NCBI GenBank assembly: GCA_003096255.1
Contig: PIXS01000287.1
Location: 1-5,359, forward strand
Origin: Candidatus Bathyarchaeum sp.
GTDB taxonomy: Archaea > Thermoproteota > Bathyarchaeia > Bathyarchaeales > Bathyarchaeaceae
Direction: 5' to 3'
DNA length: 5,359 bases
Numbering within the stretch: position 1 is the first letter of the stretch; each line of letters begins with the position of its first letter. A program made the position numbers and the translations under genes. The notes under the pieces are model-generated. The model was not told the DNA's origin and made no database searches. It saw nothing but the letters and a program-made list of their open reading frames with translations. Positions 1 to 4,914 of the stretch are shown here, in pieces.

Positions 1-822
1 CAAGCACCGGCTCTTGCAGCATACGAATCTCCGTATATCAATTCAGATGATGAAGGCGTTTATCCATTCAATGGTGGTGCAATTATTGCGGATGGAAAGA
101 TGTATGTGTATAACACAGAGCACACTGCTAGCTGGCCAAGGACTAGGGGCTGGGGTCTACATTGCATTGACATCTTTACTGGTGACCTTGTGTGGAAGAT
201 TGCAAATCCAATGTCATTTGGTGGCATTGCTGATGGTTATCTAACTGCTGCTAACGGTTGGGATGGTTATCAATATGTTTTTGGTAAAGGTCAATCTGAA
301 CCCACTGTTACCGCTCCAGATGTTGCAGTACCCGCTGGAACTGCAATGACAATAAAAGGCACAGTACTTGACTTGTCACCAGCTCAGGCTGGAACTCCAT
401 GTGTATCTGCAGGCTCAATGTCTACTCAAATGGAGTACTTACACCTACAACGGCCAATCGGTGGAATTTGGGGCGACCAAGTAATAACAGGTGTTCCCGT
501 ATCCCTTACTGCTGTCGGGGACGACGGTACATACGTTGATTTAGGAACTGTGGTCACCAACGGATACTATGGAACATTTGCCTTGTCTTGGACTCCTGAA
601 AACGAAGGAACATACGAAATCATTGCATCATTTGAAGGTGATGAATCCTACGGAAGTTCAGCAGCAGCAACAGCCGTCACTGTAGGTCCAGCAGCAACCG
701 CAACCGGGACAATAGAACCAGAGCAAGCCCTGTTTAGCACTGAATTTGCAATAGCCCTCGCTGTAATAGCCATTGTTGCAATTGGCGCAGTAGCATATGT
801 GGTTCTTAGGAGGCGGAAATAA
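1..822 (+). CDS. Membrane-anchored surface protein, PQQ-type beta-propeller plus Ig-like domain (5' partial)
   Basis: The reading frame is open from the first base, so the N-terminus lies outside the window; 273 residues are visible. Residues 50-66 carry a PQQ/BamB-type propeller blade signature (W-G-L-H-C-I-D-x3-G-D-L-V-W-K), followed by a Gly/Trp-rich blade end to about 97. Residues ~100-235 form an Ig-like beta-sandwich, rich in Thr, Val and Gly, with the typical ending 'SWTPENEGTYEIIASFEGD'. A single hydrophobic helix (~249-269) and the basic tail RRRK complete the protein, giving an outward-facing, C-terminally anchored topology. Proteins of this exact style are, as I remember, abundant in Bathyarchaeia, usually annotated as PQQ-binding-like repeat proteins. 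Ligand and enzymatic role are unknown; the propeller may be purely structural. The family assignment is firm, the function is not. Confidence 0.85.
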   Translation, partial: QAPALAAYESPYINSDDEGVYPFNGGAIIADGKMYVYNTEHTASWPRTRGWGLHCIDIFTGDLVWKIANPMSFGGIADGYLTAANGWDGYQYVFGKGQSEPTVTAPDVAVPAGTAMTIKGTVLDLSPAQAGTPCVSAGSMSTQMEYLHLQRPIGGIWGDQVITGVPVSLTAVGDDGTYVDLGTVVTNGYYGTFALSWTPENEGTYEIIASFEGDESYGSSAAATAVTVGPAATATGTIEPEQALFSTEFAIALAVIAIVAIGAVAYVVLRRRK

Positions 823-831
823 AGAAATTTC

Positions 832-849
832 CTCCCTCTTTTTTGGGAG
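832..849 (+). terminator. Possible hairpin/T-tract terminator of the surface-protein gene
   Basis: Ten bases after the stop codon a 5-bp stem (CTCCC at 832-836, GGGAG at 845-849) encloses a pyrimidine loop containing six T in a row (839-844). Archaeal termination depends mainly on U-tracts, so the T-run may matter more than the short stem. No long T-run follows the hairpin, which keeps the call tentative. Confidence 0.4.
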
Positions 850-851
850 TT

Positions 852-988
852 AAACCTTCAGAATAAGACGCTGAAAAGGATACCAGGGAAGAGAAATGAT
901 AACAGTCCCCTGTTTAGTGGAATACGTTCATTGCTCATCAACAAATTCTCCTGTAACTCCTCAGTTTAGTCTTATTCTGAAAAAGTTT
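852..988. repeat. Imperfect long inverted repeat (element A)
   Basis: A perfect 13-bp inverted repeat pairs 857-869 (TTCAGAATAAGAC) with 969-981. It extends outward after a small internal loop (AAAC 852-855 with GTTT 985-988) and inward through CTGA 871-874 with TCAG 961-964 and GGA 878-880 with TCC 958-960. A small local hairpin sits in the interior (AACAG 901-905, loop 906-909, CTGTT 910-914). The arms are about 100 bases apart, so this could be a degenerate miniature transposable element, a structured 3' UTR or an RNA. No transposase gene or target-site duplication is recognised. Confidence 0.5.
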
Positions 989-1001
989 GAAGAATTAGAG
1001 G

Positions 1002-1104
1002 TCTGAAAGGGTTTAGTCTGAATGAAATAAAAATGTGATTACACAATCCACAGGTTTTTTCGTATATCTTCATTCCCCGTAGGTATTTCGGATTAAACCT
1101 CAGA
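1002..1104. repeat. Imperfect long inverted repeat (element B)
   Basis: Nested arms pair across this stretch: TCTGA 1002-1006 with TCAGA 1100-1104, GGTTTAGTC 1010-1018 with GATTAAACC 1091-1099 (one G:T), GAATGAA 1020-1026 with TTCATTC 1069-1075, and TGTGATT 1034-1040 with 1045-1052 (one bulge) around an ACAC loop. It shares sequence with element A: GTTTAGTCT occurs at 964-972 and 1011-1019, and TTAAACCT(T)CAGAA at 850-863 and 1093-1105. The two are therefore probably related, degenerate copies. The 15-base asymmetry in the right arm weakens the case for a single functional RNA. Confidence 0.4.
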
Positions 1105-1119
1105 AAACCTTTATTTCTA
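1103..1119 (+). promoter_or_regulatory. Probable archaeal BRE/TATA promoter of the mini-protein gene
   Basis: A purine-rich GAAAACC (1103-1109, BRE-like) is followed by the TATA-like TTTATTTCTA (1110-1119). Transcription starting about 25 bases downstream would begin near 1138, leaving a leader of only about ten bases before ATG 1147. Only a weak GAGTGA purine stretch (1135-1140) precedes that ATG, fitting a short-leader or leaderless transcript. The box overlaps the right arm of element B. Confidence 0.4.
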
Positions 1120-1146
1120 TTCAAACATTTTTAAGAGTGAAATACA

Positions 1147-1302
1147 ATGTCACAACCAATTTGCAAATGTGGTCACCCAAAATCAGACCATCTTGACTTC
1201 ATCACTCGATTAGATAAACAAACTAACACCCAGTACAAAGAATATGTTGACATGGGTTTTGGAAAATGCAAAAAATGTGAGTGCCCGTTTTTCAGAAGAT
1301 AG
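1147..1302 (+). CDS. 51-residue Cys/His-rich putative zinc-binding mini-protein
   Basis: The frame runs from ATG to TAG and encodes 51 residues. The N-terminus carries C6-x-C8-G-H10 and H15, and the C-terminus carries C41-x2-C44-x-C46 followed by PFFRR. Paired Cys/His clusters separated by about 25 residues are the layout of a small zinc ribbon or treble-clef-like fold, so binding of one metal ion is likely. I recall short archaeal uncharacterised proteins with a similar C-x-C-G-H start and C-x-C end, but I can name no family or function. It has a plausible TATA box about 35 bases upstream. It is convergent with the radical-SAM gene, 18 bp away, so the two are not co-transcribed. Codon-level order and the regular motif make a chance frame unlikely. 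Such mini zinc proteins often bind nucleic acid or partner proteins, but nothing here shows which. Confidence 0.75.
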   Translation: MSQPICKCGHPKSDHLDFITRLDKQTNTQYKEYVDMGFGKCKKCECPFFRR

Positions 1303-1320
1303 CCAATTCTTCCATTTTCC

Positions 1321-2064
1321 TCATTTCGTCTGTTGGTTTTCGTTCTGTTTTAAGCTTCCCCGATAGGTTGTATGCGGAATGATTTTCTGGGCTACATCGA
1401 TATATTTCTGAAATTCGTCTTCGTCTATTTTTTTTTCCATGAACTTCTCGTCTAGAACTGTTTTTCCGATGCTGACGTCAAATTTTTGTAAGACGTATTT
1501 TTTGCAGCCTTTGATTTGATTGCACAGCTGCTCTATGTCTTTTACAGTATGTATTGTGGGAACAACTGTTGTTCTGAACTCATAGTCTATGCCTGAATCC
1601 ATCAAGAGTTTGATGCTTTGCTTGACCTTTTCTAGAAGTTTTTCAGCCTTTACTCCAGTTGCTTTGGAGTAGTTTTCAGTGTCAAGGGGTGCCTTTACAT
1701 CCATTGCAACATAATCGACAAGTCTTTTGTCAATCAACTCCTTCAGTAAAGCTGGGTTGGTTCCGTTGGTGTCCAGTTTAACCAAAAGCCCCCTTTGCTT
1801 GAGTTTTTGGCAAAATTCTGGCAAGCGCCCGTATAGTGTTGGCTCGCCGCCTGTGATGCACACTCCGTCAATCCATCCTTTTTGTTTGTCAAGCTGTTCA
1901 TCTATGAACACCATGGGGATTGTGTCCAGATTTTCAGGTTGCAAAACTAGGTTTACGTTGTGACAAAAGGGGCAACGAAAGTTGCAGCCGCCAACGAAAA
2001 CAACTGAAGAAATTTTTGTGTCCCAATCCACAAAACTGACATCTAAAAAGCCCTTAACATCCAC
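1321..2064 (-). CDS. Radical-SAM activase, anaerobic ribonucleoside-triphosphate reductase activating protein type
   Basis: This 247-residue protein carries the radical-SAM [4Fe-4S] ligand motif C27-x3-C31-x2-C34 within 'GGCNFRCPFCHN', the SAM-binding GGEP at 72-75, and the conserved strands 'VKLDTNG' (95-101) and 'DYVAMDVKAPL' (117-127). This pattern matches the NrdG2-type (TIGR02495-like) activases, which cleave S-adenosylmethionine to place a glycyl radical on class III anaerobic ribonucleotide reductase. The start is GTG at 2064: an in-frame TGA lies five codons upstream and the nearby ATG at 2060 is out of frame. No clear Shine-Dalgarno site precedes it. No NrdD or other glycyl-radical enzyme is adjacent, so the client is not proven; a different glycyl-radical enzyme or another radical-SAM role remains possible. 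It lies 140 bp downstream of the secreted-protein gene but beyond that gene's probable terminator, so it is probably transcribed separately. Confidence 0.85.
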   Translation of the reverse strand: MDVKGFLDVSFVDWDTKISSVVFVGGCNFRCPFCHNVNLVLQPENLDTIPMVFIDEQLDKQKGWIDGVCITGGEPTLYGRLPEFCQKLKQRGLLVKLDTNGTNPALLKELIDKRLVDYVAMDVKAPLDTENYSKATGVKAEKLLEKVKQSIKLLMDSGIDYEFRTTVVPTIHTVKDIEQLCNQIKGCKKYVLQKFDVSIGKTVLDEKFMEKKIDEDEFQKYIDVAQKIIPHTTYRGSLKQNENQQTK

Positions 2065-2160
2065 TGTTAAACCACTTCAAAACAGATGGGATTGGCACCT
2101 TATGACCTTTTGTTTGTTGATTTTATTGGAAAAACAAGCCTGTGAAATTTTTCAACTTTT

Positions 2161-2205
2161 AAAAAAATGAGGAAAGGAAGTGGAGGCTAGAGCTTTTGCC
2201 CTAGC
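2161..2205 (-). terminator. Hairpin plus U-tract terminator of the secreted-protein gene
   Basis: On the minus strand an 8-bp stem with an AAAA tetraloop spans 2205 to 2186 (GCTAG-G-GC / GC-T-CTAGC, one G:U), starting at the last base of the stop codon. A seven-T run follows at 2167-2161. On the plus strand the same position is an A/C mismatch, so the hairpin is stronger in the minus-strand transcript, as expected for this gene's terminator. It separates this gene from the radical-SAM gene. Confidence 0.55.
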
Positions 2206-3017
2206 TACTTTCCAGTTTTGGTTATTTTCTTTCTAAATGCCATCACTGTCAGGGTTGCTGCTGCAAACAAGGGTACTATGAGCCATGCTGAAAACTCTGG
2301 AATAACCTCGTCAACTACCTCAACTAGACCCCACTCGTCTGGAACGTCTCTGGAACTAGGTGGCCATGCTTGAACTCCGTCACCAGAGTTGCTGTCGTCG
2401 TATACTGCTACTCTGAGCCAGTAGTCAGGATTAATGTCAAAAGCCGCAACTGCAATTCGAACTTCAATTATCAAGTGTTCTGTCTCAGACAAAGGAGACG
2501 TGTCAAAAGAGTCAACTATTAGAACGTCAATACCCGCGCTGTAGCCTGTTTCTTCAACCCATGTTGAGCCATCGCCTCTGTAAACTGTCAATCCTGAATG
2601 GTCGTGTCCAATGTAATCAAATCTTAGGCAGTCTGTTTGAGGAGCTGTGCCACCCATTGGTGAGCCACCAGATTCATCTGATGCTGCAACGCACAACTGC
2701 AAATAGTCTTCTGGGTCATCGGTTGTGTCATCTAAAACTTCGATAAGGTAGTAGAAGTAAATTATGTCGCCAGTAATCAGTTCGTTGTTGTGTTTAAGCC
2801 TGAAAATTGCGTCAAGGTCTCCGCTTAGTTGGGCTTCGGCTGCGTCTGCCCACTCGTAGGGGCTTCCCCAAGCTCCGTCTATGGTTGGCTCTGTTGTTAC
2901 TTCGAAATCTTCTATTTCGTATCCTGCTTGTTGAGCAAAAACGATTCCAGTTATTGATGCTAGGCAAAGACTAGTCAATATTGCTAAACAAATAGTTATC
3001 ACTATAGGTTTTTTCAT
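2205..3017 (-). CDS. Secreted CBM9/DOMON-like protein with PEF-type C-terminal sorting tail
   Basis: The protein has 270 residues. A Sec signal peptide occupies ~1-28 (MKK, hydrophobic core, probable cleavage at VFA|QQ). The ectodomain begins with 'PTIDGAWGSPYEW' (44-56) followed by alternating strands with 'IIYFYYLIEVLDD' (85-97), the pattern of CBM9-like/DOMON-type beta-sandwiches that bind sugars or haem in other proteins. Cys109 and Cys130 could form a disulfide. The C-terminus has the tripartite sorting layout: P240-E-F, hydrophobic helix ~244-261, basic RKK 262-264. This resembles archaeal PEF-CTERM substrates processed by archaeosortases; uncleaved, it would serve as an ordinary membrane anchor. 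The ectodomain is strongly acidic. The start is supported by a good Shine-Dalgarno site and TATA box. The ligand is unknown and the CBM9/DOMON assignment is by motif only. Confidence 0.75.
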   Translation of the reverse strand: MKKPIVITICLAILTSLCLASITGIVFAQQAGYEIEDFEVTTEPTIDGAWGSPYEWADAAEAQLSGDLDAIFRLKHNNELITGDIIYFYYLIEVLDDTTDDPEDYLQLCVAASDESGGSPMGGTAPQTDCLRFDYIGHDHSGLTVYRGDGSTWVEETGYSAGIDVLIVDSFDTSPLSETEHLIIEVRIAVAAFDINPDYWLRVAVYDDSNSGDGVQAWPPSSRDVPDEWGLVEVVDEVIPEFSAWLIVPLFAAATLTVMAFRKKITKTGK

Positions 3018-3023
3018 TCTTAA

Positions 3024-3030
3024 CTCCCCC
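3024..3030 (-). promoter_or_regulatory. Ribosome-binding site of the secreted-protein gene
   Basis: The minus strand reads GGGGGAG six bases before the ATG at 3017. It complements the archaeal 16S 3' end well and fixes the start at the head of the signal peptide. Confidence 0.65.
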
Positions 3031-3055
3031 TATTACAGATACTATCTTTCTGACA

Positions 3056-3063
3056 ATATAAAA
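3056..3063 (-). promoter_or_regulatory. TATA box of the secreted-protein gene
   Basis: The minus strand reads TTTTATAT, with A/T-rich purine sequence just upstream. A start about 25 bases downstream (near 3034) would give a leader of roughly 17 bases containing the Shine-Dalgarno site, a consistent archaeal geometry. A perfect 10-bp palindrome (3067-3076) abuts the upstream side where the BRE lies. Confidence 0.5.
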
Positions 3064-3066
3064 TAA

Positions 3067-3076
3067 TTTTGCAAAA
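3067..3076. promoter_or_regulatory. 10-bp palindrome TTTTGCAAAA beside the TATA box, possible operator
   Basis: A perfect palindrome lies immediately upstream of the minus-strand TATA box, overlapping the expected BRE. A bound regulator here could block TFB/TBP loading. A second near-palindrome (AACACAATTGTTTT, one mismatched pair) lies at 3103-3116 in the same divergent spacer. Both are A/T-rich and could be chance. Confidence 0.25.
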
Positions 3077-3212
3077 CCGCAAATTATGAACCAAACCTGA
3101 AGAACACAATTGTTTTTCGAGCTAAAATGGTTAATCTTTATTTTGGGGTTTGACCCTTCCACTAATTATTGAACCTGTAGCAGTTAACCAAAGACTGTTG
3201 CAAGATGTTAAT

Positions 3213-3217
3213 GAGGT
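3213..3217 (+). promoter_or_regulatory. Ribosome-binding site deciding the Mrp start
   Basis: GAGGT lies six bases before ATG 3224 but only three before the in-frame TTG at 3221. Spacing therefore favours the ATG as the real start. Confidence 0.6.
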
Positions 3218-3223
3218 ATTTTG

Positions 3224-4060
3224 ATGCAAGAAACAACAAAAGCTCCACAAAGTGGCTTAGATGAACAAGACGTTTTGAACTCAAGAATGAAAAAAATCAA
3301 ACACAAAATCGCTGTAATAAGCGGTAAAGGTGGAGTAGGCAAAACAGTTACAGCAGTAAACCTAGCCATAGCCTTCGCAATGCACGGCCACGAAAACAAA
3401 GTCGGCCTACTAGACGCCGACCTTCACGGACCCTGTGTTCCAATAATGCTAGGGATGGAAGACCAAAAACTCAAAGTAGGACCCATAGGCGCACTCCCTG
3501 CAAAAGGTCCCCTCGGATTAAAAGTCGCTTCCATGACTTTTGTTCTACAAGGAAAAGAAGTTCCAGTAATCTGGCGCGGACCCCTGAAAATGAGAGCAAT
3601 CCAACAATTCTTAACTGACGTCATCTGGGGCGAACTGGATTTTCTTCTAATAGACTTACCCCCCGGAACAGGAGACGAACCCCTAAGTGTACTAAAACTC
3701 TTACCAGACATGGACGGCGTTGTCATAGTTACCATTCCTTCTGAGGTTTCTCAAACCGTGGTTGGAAAATCAATAACCTTCTCAAGGCAACTCAATGTCC
3801 CAGTGATTGGCATCGTCGAAAACATGAGCGGATTTGTCTGCCCCGACTGCGGAAAAGAAACTAACATCTTCAAGAAAGGCGGCGGAGAAAAAGTAGCCAA
3901 AGAATACGGTGTTCCCTTTCTCGGAAGCATACCACTTGATCCGCGAATATGCAACGATTCGGATGAGGGTGTTTCTTTCCTAGCCGCAAACCCCTCTTCC
4001 CCCGCCGCTCAAGCTTTCAAAGGTATAGTAGACGAAATCAAGCGTTTCGTCAACGAATAA
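3224..4060 (+). CDS. Mrp/NBP35-family iron-sulfur carrier P-loop ATPase
   Basis: This 278-residue protein belongs to the Mrp/ApbC/NBP35 branch of MinD-like deviant-Walker ATPases, which bind a labile [4Fe-4S] cluster at a dimer interface and pass it to apo-proteins in the cytoplasm. Visible landmarks are the deviant Walker A GKGGVGKT (34-41), 'LLDADLHGP' (62-70), 'DLPPGTGD' (144-151), 'IVENMSGF' (197-204) and the cluster-binding C206-x2-C209. The short N-terminal extension has no Cys, so the NBP35 N-terminal ferredoxin-like motif is absent. Length is usual for archaeal Mrp. A TTG one codon upstream is in frame, but ribosome-site spacing favours this ATG. It heads an apparent operon with two NifX-type proteins and a MinD-ferredoxin ATPase, suggesting it serves a dedicated cluster-assembly pathway, although it could also be the cell's general carrier. 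Confidence 0.93.
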   Translation: MQETTKAPQSGLDEQDVLNSRMKKIKHKIAVISGKGGVGKTVTAVNLAIAFAMHGHENKVGLLDADLHGPCVPIMLGMEDQKLKVGPIGALPAKGPLGLKVASMTFVLQGKEVPVIWRGPLKMRAIQQFLTDVIWGELDFLLIDLPPGTGDEPLSVLKLLPDMDGVVIVTIPSEVSQTVVGKSITFSRQLNVPVIGIVENMSGFVCPDCGKETNIFKKGGGEKVAKEYGVPFLGSIPLDPRICNDSDEGVSFLAANPSSPAAQAFKGIVDEIKRFVNE

Positions 4061-4065
4061 TAATA

Positions 4066-4071
4066 GAGGAG
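4066..4071 (+). promoter_or_regulatory. Ribosome-binding site of the first NifX-type gene
   Basis: GAGGAG lies nine bases before ATG 4081, inside the 20-base gap after the Mrp stop. It supports translation from a shared mRNA. Confidence 0.65.
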
Positions 4072-4080
4072 CAAAAAGAA

Positions 4081-4449
4081 ATGAAAATATGTGTAACCTC
4101 AACCTCGAATAATTTGGATGCCCAAGTTGATCCACGATTTGGCAGATGTGCCTACTTTTTGATTGTGGATTCTGAAACCCTTGAATTTGAAGCCGTCGCT
4201 AATGTATCTCAAGATGCATCTAGCGGAGCTGGAATTCAAGCAGCCCAAACCATAGCCAACAAAGGAGCAACTGTTGTGCTAACAGGAAACGTAGGACCCA
4301 ACGCTTTTCAAGCTCTTAACGCAGCAAAAATCGATATAATCACCGGTGCATCTGGAACCATCAAAGAAGCCCTCGAGAAATACAAAAAAGGCGAACTCAA
4401 CAAAACAAGCGCCCCTACAGTCGGCGGGCACTTTGGCATGGGCAAATAA
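4081..4449 (+). CDS. NifX/NifB-type metal-cluster-binding protein (Nitro_FeMo-Co family), copy 1
   Basis: This 122-residue protein is a single RNase H-like Nitro_FeMo-Co (PF02579-type) domain, the fold of NifX, NafY, the NifB C-terminus and the Desulfovibrio orange protein. The family hallmark is 'DPRFGRCAYFLIVD' (17-30), followed by 'SSGAGIQAAQTIANKGATVVLTGNVGPNAFQAL', the usual glycine-rich middle ending in the G-N-V-G-P-x-A-F-x-A-L turn. Potential ligands are C4, C23 and H114 in the C-terminal GGHFGMGK. Such proteins hold or carry a metal-sulfur cluster rather than catalyse. It lies 20 bp after the Mrp gene and 37 bp before a paralogue. No nitrogenase genes are visible, so it should not be read as a nitrogen-fixation protein; ORP-like heterometal binding or a general carrier role is more likely. 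The cluster type is unknown. Confidence 0.88.
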   Translation: MKICVTSTSNNLDAQVDPRFGRCAYFLIVDSETLEFEAVANVSQDASSGAGIQAAQTIANKGATVVLTGNVGPNAFQALNAAKIDIITGASGTIKEALEKYKKGELNKTSAPTVGGHFGMGK

Positions 4450-4486
4450 CCCAACAATTACAAATTAAGCGTGGAGATAAGAAAGA

Positions 4487-4861
4487 GTGCCCCAACGAAT
4501 TATTGTGCCTGTAGCAGACCAAACGGGATTGGAAGCTCGTTTAGCAGAGCACTTTGGGCGCGCCCCCTACTTTGCAGTCATTGACTTAAACGACGCACTG
4601 GAAATTGTGCAAACGCAGATGGTTGAAAACGTCGGCGCACACACAGGCGGAATCAAACAAGCCCACGACAACATTGTAAAACTACAACCCAAAGCTATCA
4701 TAGTTTACGGCATGGGTCGCCATGGTTTGCAGGCATTTAACGACGCAGGAATAACTGTCCTAAAAGCCAACGCTGACACACTAAGCCAAGTAATCTCTGG
4801 CTACAAAAAGCAGACCCTTGAAGAACTCACAGAAGGCTGCCCCCACGCACACCGCGAATAA
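4487..4861 (+). CDS. NifX/NifB-type metal-cluster-binding protein, copy 2 with Cys/His tail
   Basis: This second Nitro_FeMo-Co domain protein has 124 residues and aligns with its upstream neighbour along its length: 'AEHFGRAPYFAVID' (20-33) replaces DPRFGRCAYFLIVD, and 'VYGMGRHGLQAFNDAGI' replaces the GNVGPNAFQAL turn. Its ligand set differs. The Cys after FGR is Ala, whereas His appears at 22 and 52 (GAHTGG, a common family motif) and in the tail C118-P-H120-A-H122. It starts at GTG 4487, with GTGGAGA at 4471-4477 as a Shine-Dalgarno-like site about ten bases upstream. The pair probably arose by duplication, then diverged, and may form a heterodimer or act in sequence on the same cluster. 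Metal identity cannot be deduced. The operon position, between a NifX-type protein and a MinD-ferredoxin ATPase, supports a cluster assembly or delivery role. Confidence 0.88.
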   Translation: MPQRIIVPVADQTGLEARLAEHFGRAPYFAVIDLNDALEIVQTQMVENVGAHTGGIKQAHDNIVKLQPKAIIVYGMGRHGLQAFNDAGITVLKANADTLSQVISGYKKQTLEELTEGCPHAHRE

Positions 4862-4902
4862 ACCTTCCACCCAACCACTTTTTCTTAGTTGAATAAACTT
4901 TA

Positions 4903-4908
4903 GAGGTA
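4903..4908 (+). promoter_or_regulatory. Ribosome-binding site of the MinD-ferredoxin ATPase gene
   Basis: GAGGTA lies six bases before ATG 4915. The 53-base gap before this gene also contains a short T-rich stretch (4879-4886). That could slightly reduce read-through but is not a convincing terminator. Confidence 0.6.
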
Positions 4909-4914
4909 AAAAAC

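Larger units (their letters stand above)
823..1146. other. Gene-free spacer of 324 bp
   Basis: No convincing gene was found on either strand. It holds the possible terminator of the upstream gene, inverted-repeat elements A and B, and the probable promoter of the small Cys/His protein. A 36-codon frame at 896-1006 exists but is not supported (see rejected items). Confidence 0.6.

Noticed and set aside
896..980. C/D-box-like guide RNA (ATGATAA near 896 and CTGA at 977)
   Set aside because: The C box deviates from RUGAUGA, the C-to-D spacing of about 80 is long for archaea, and no internal C'/D' pair is clear.
896..1006. 36-codon frame from ATG in the spacer after the first gene
   Set aside because: No clear ribosome site at proper spacing, no recognisable motif, and it runs through the arms of inverted-repeat element A; most likely chance.
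1727..1963. Plus-strand frame opposite the radical-SAM gene
   Set aside because: It is the antisense shadow of a clear radical-SAM coding region and shows no protein-like motif.
3131..3170. TATA-like stretches (around 3136-3144 and 3162-3170) as promoter of the Mrp operon
   Set aside because: Both are weak and neither is clearly preferred by its distance to the start codon, so no promoter was called for the operon.
3221..3223. TTG as the Mrp start codon
   Set aside because: Only three bases after the GAGGT ribosome site and directly followed by an ATG with better spacing.
3424..3954. Minus-strand frames opposite the Mrp gene
   Set aside because: They overlap a well-supported ATPase gene, have no ribosome sites and are low-complexity shadows of its codons.
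4081..4861. Reading the NifX-type genes as evidence of nitrogen fixation
   Set aside because: This domain family is widespread in non-diazotrophs, and no nifH, nifD, nifK, nifE, nifN or nifB gene is visible in the window.
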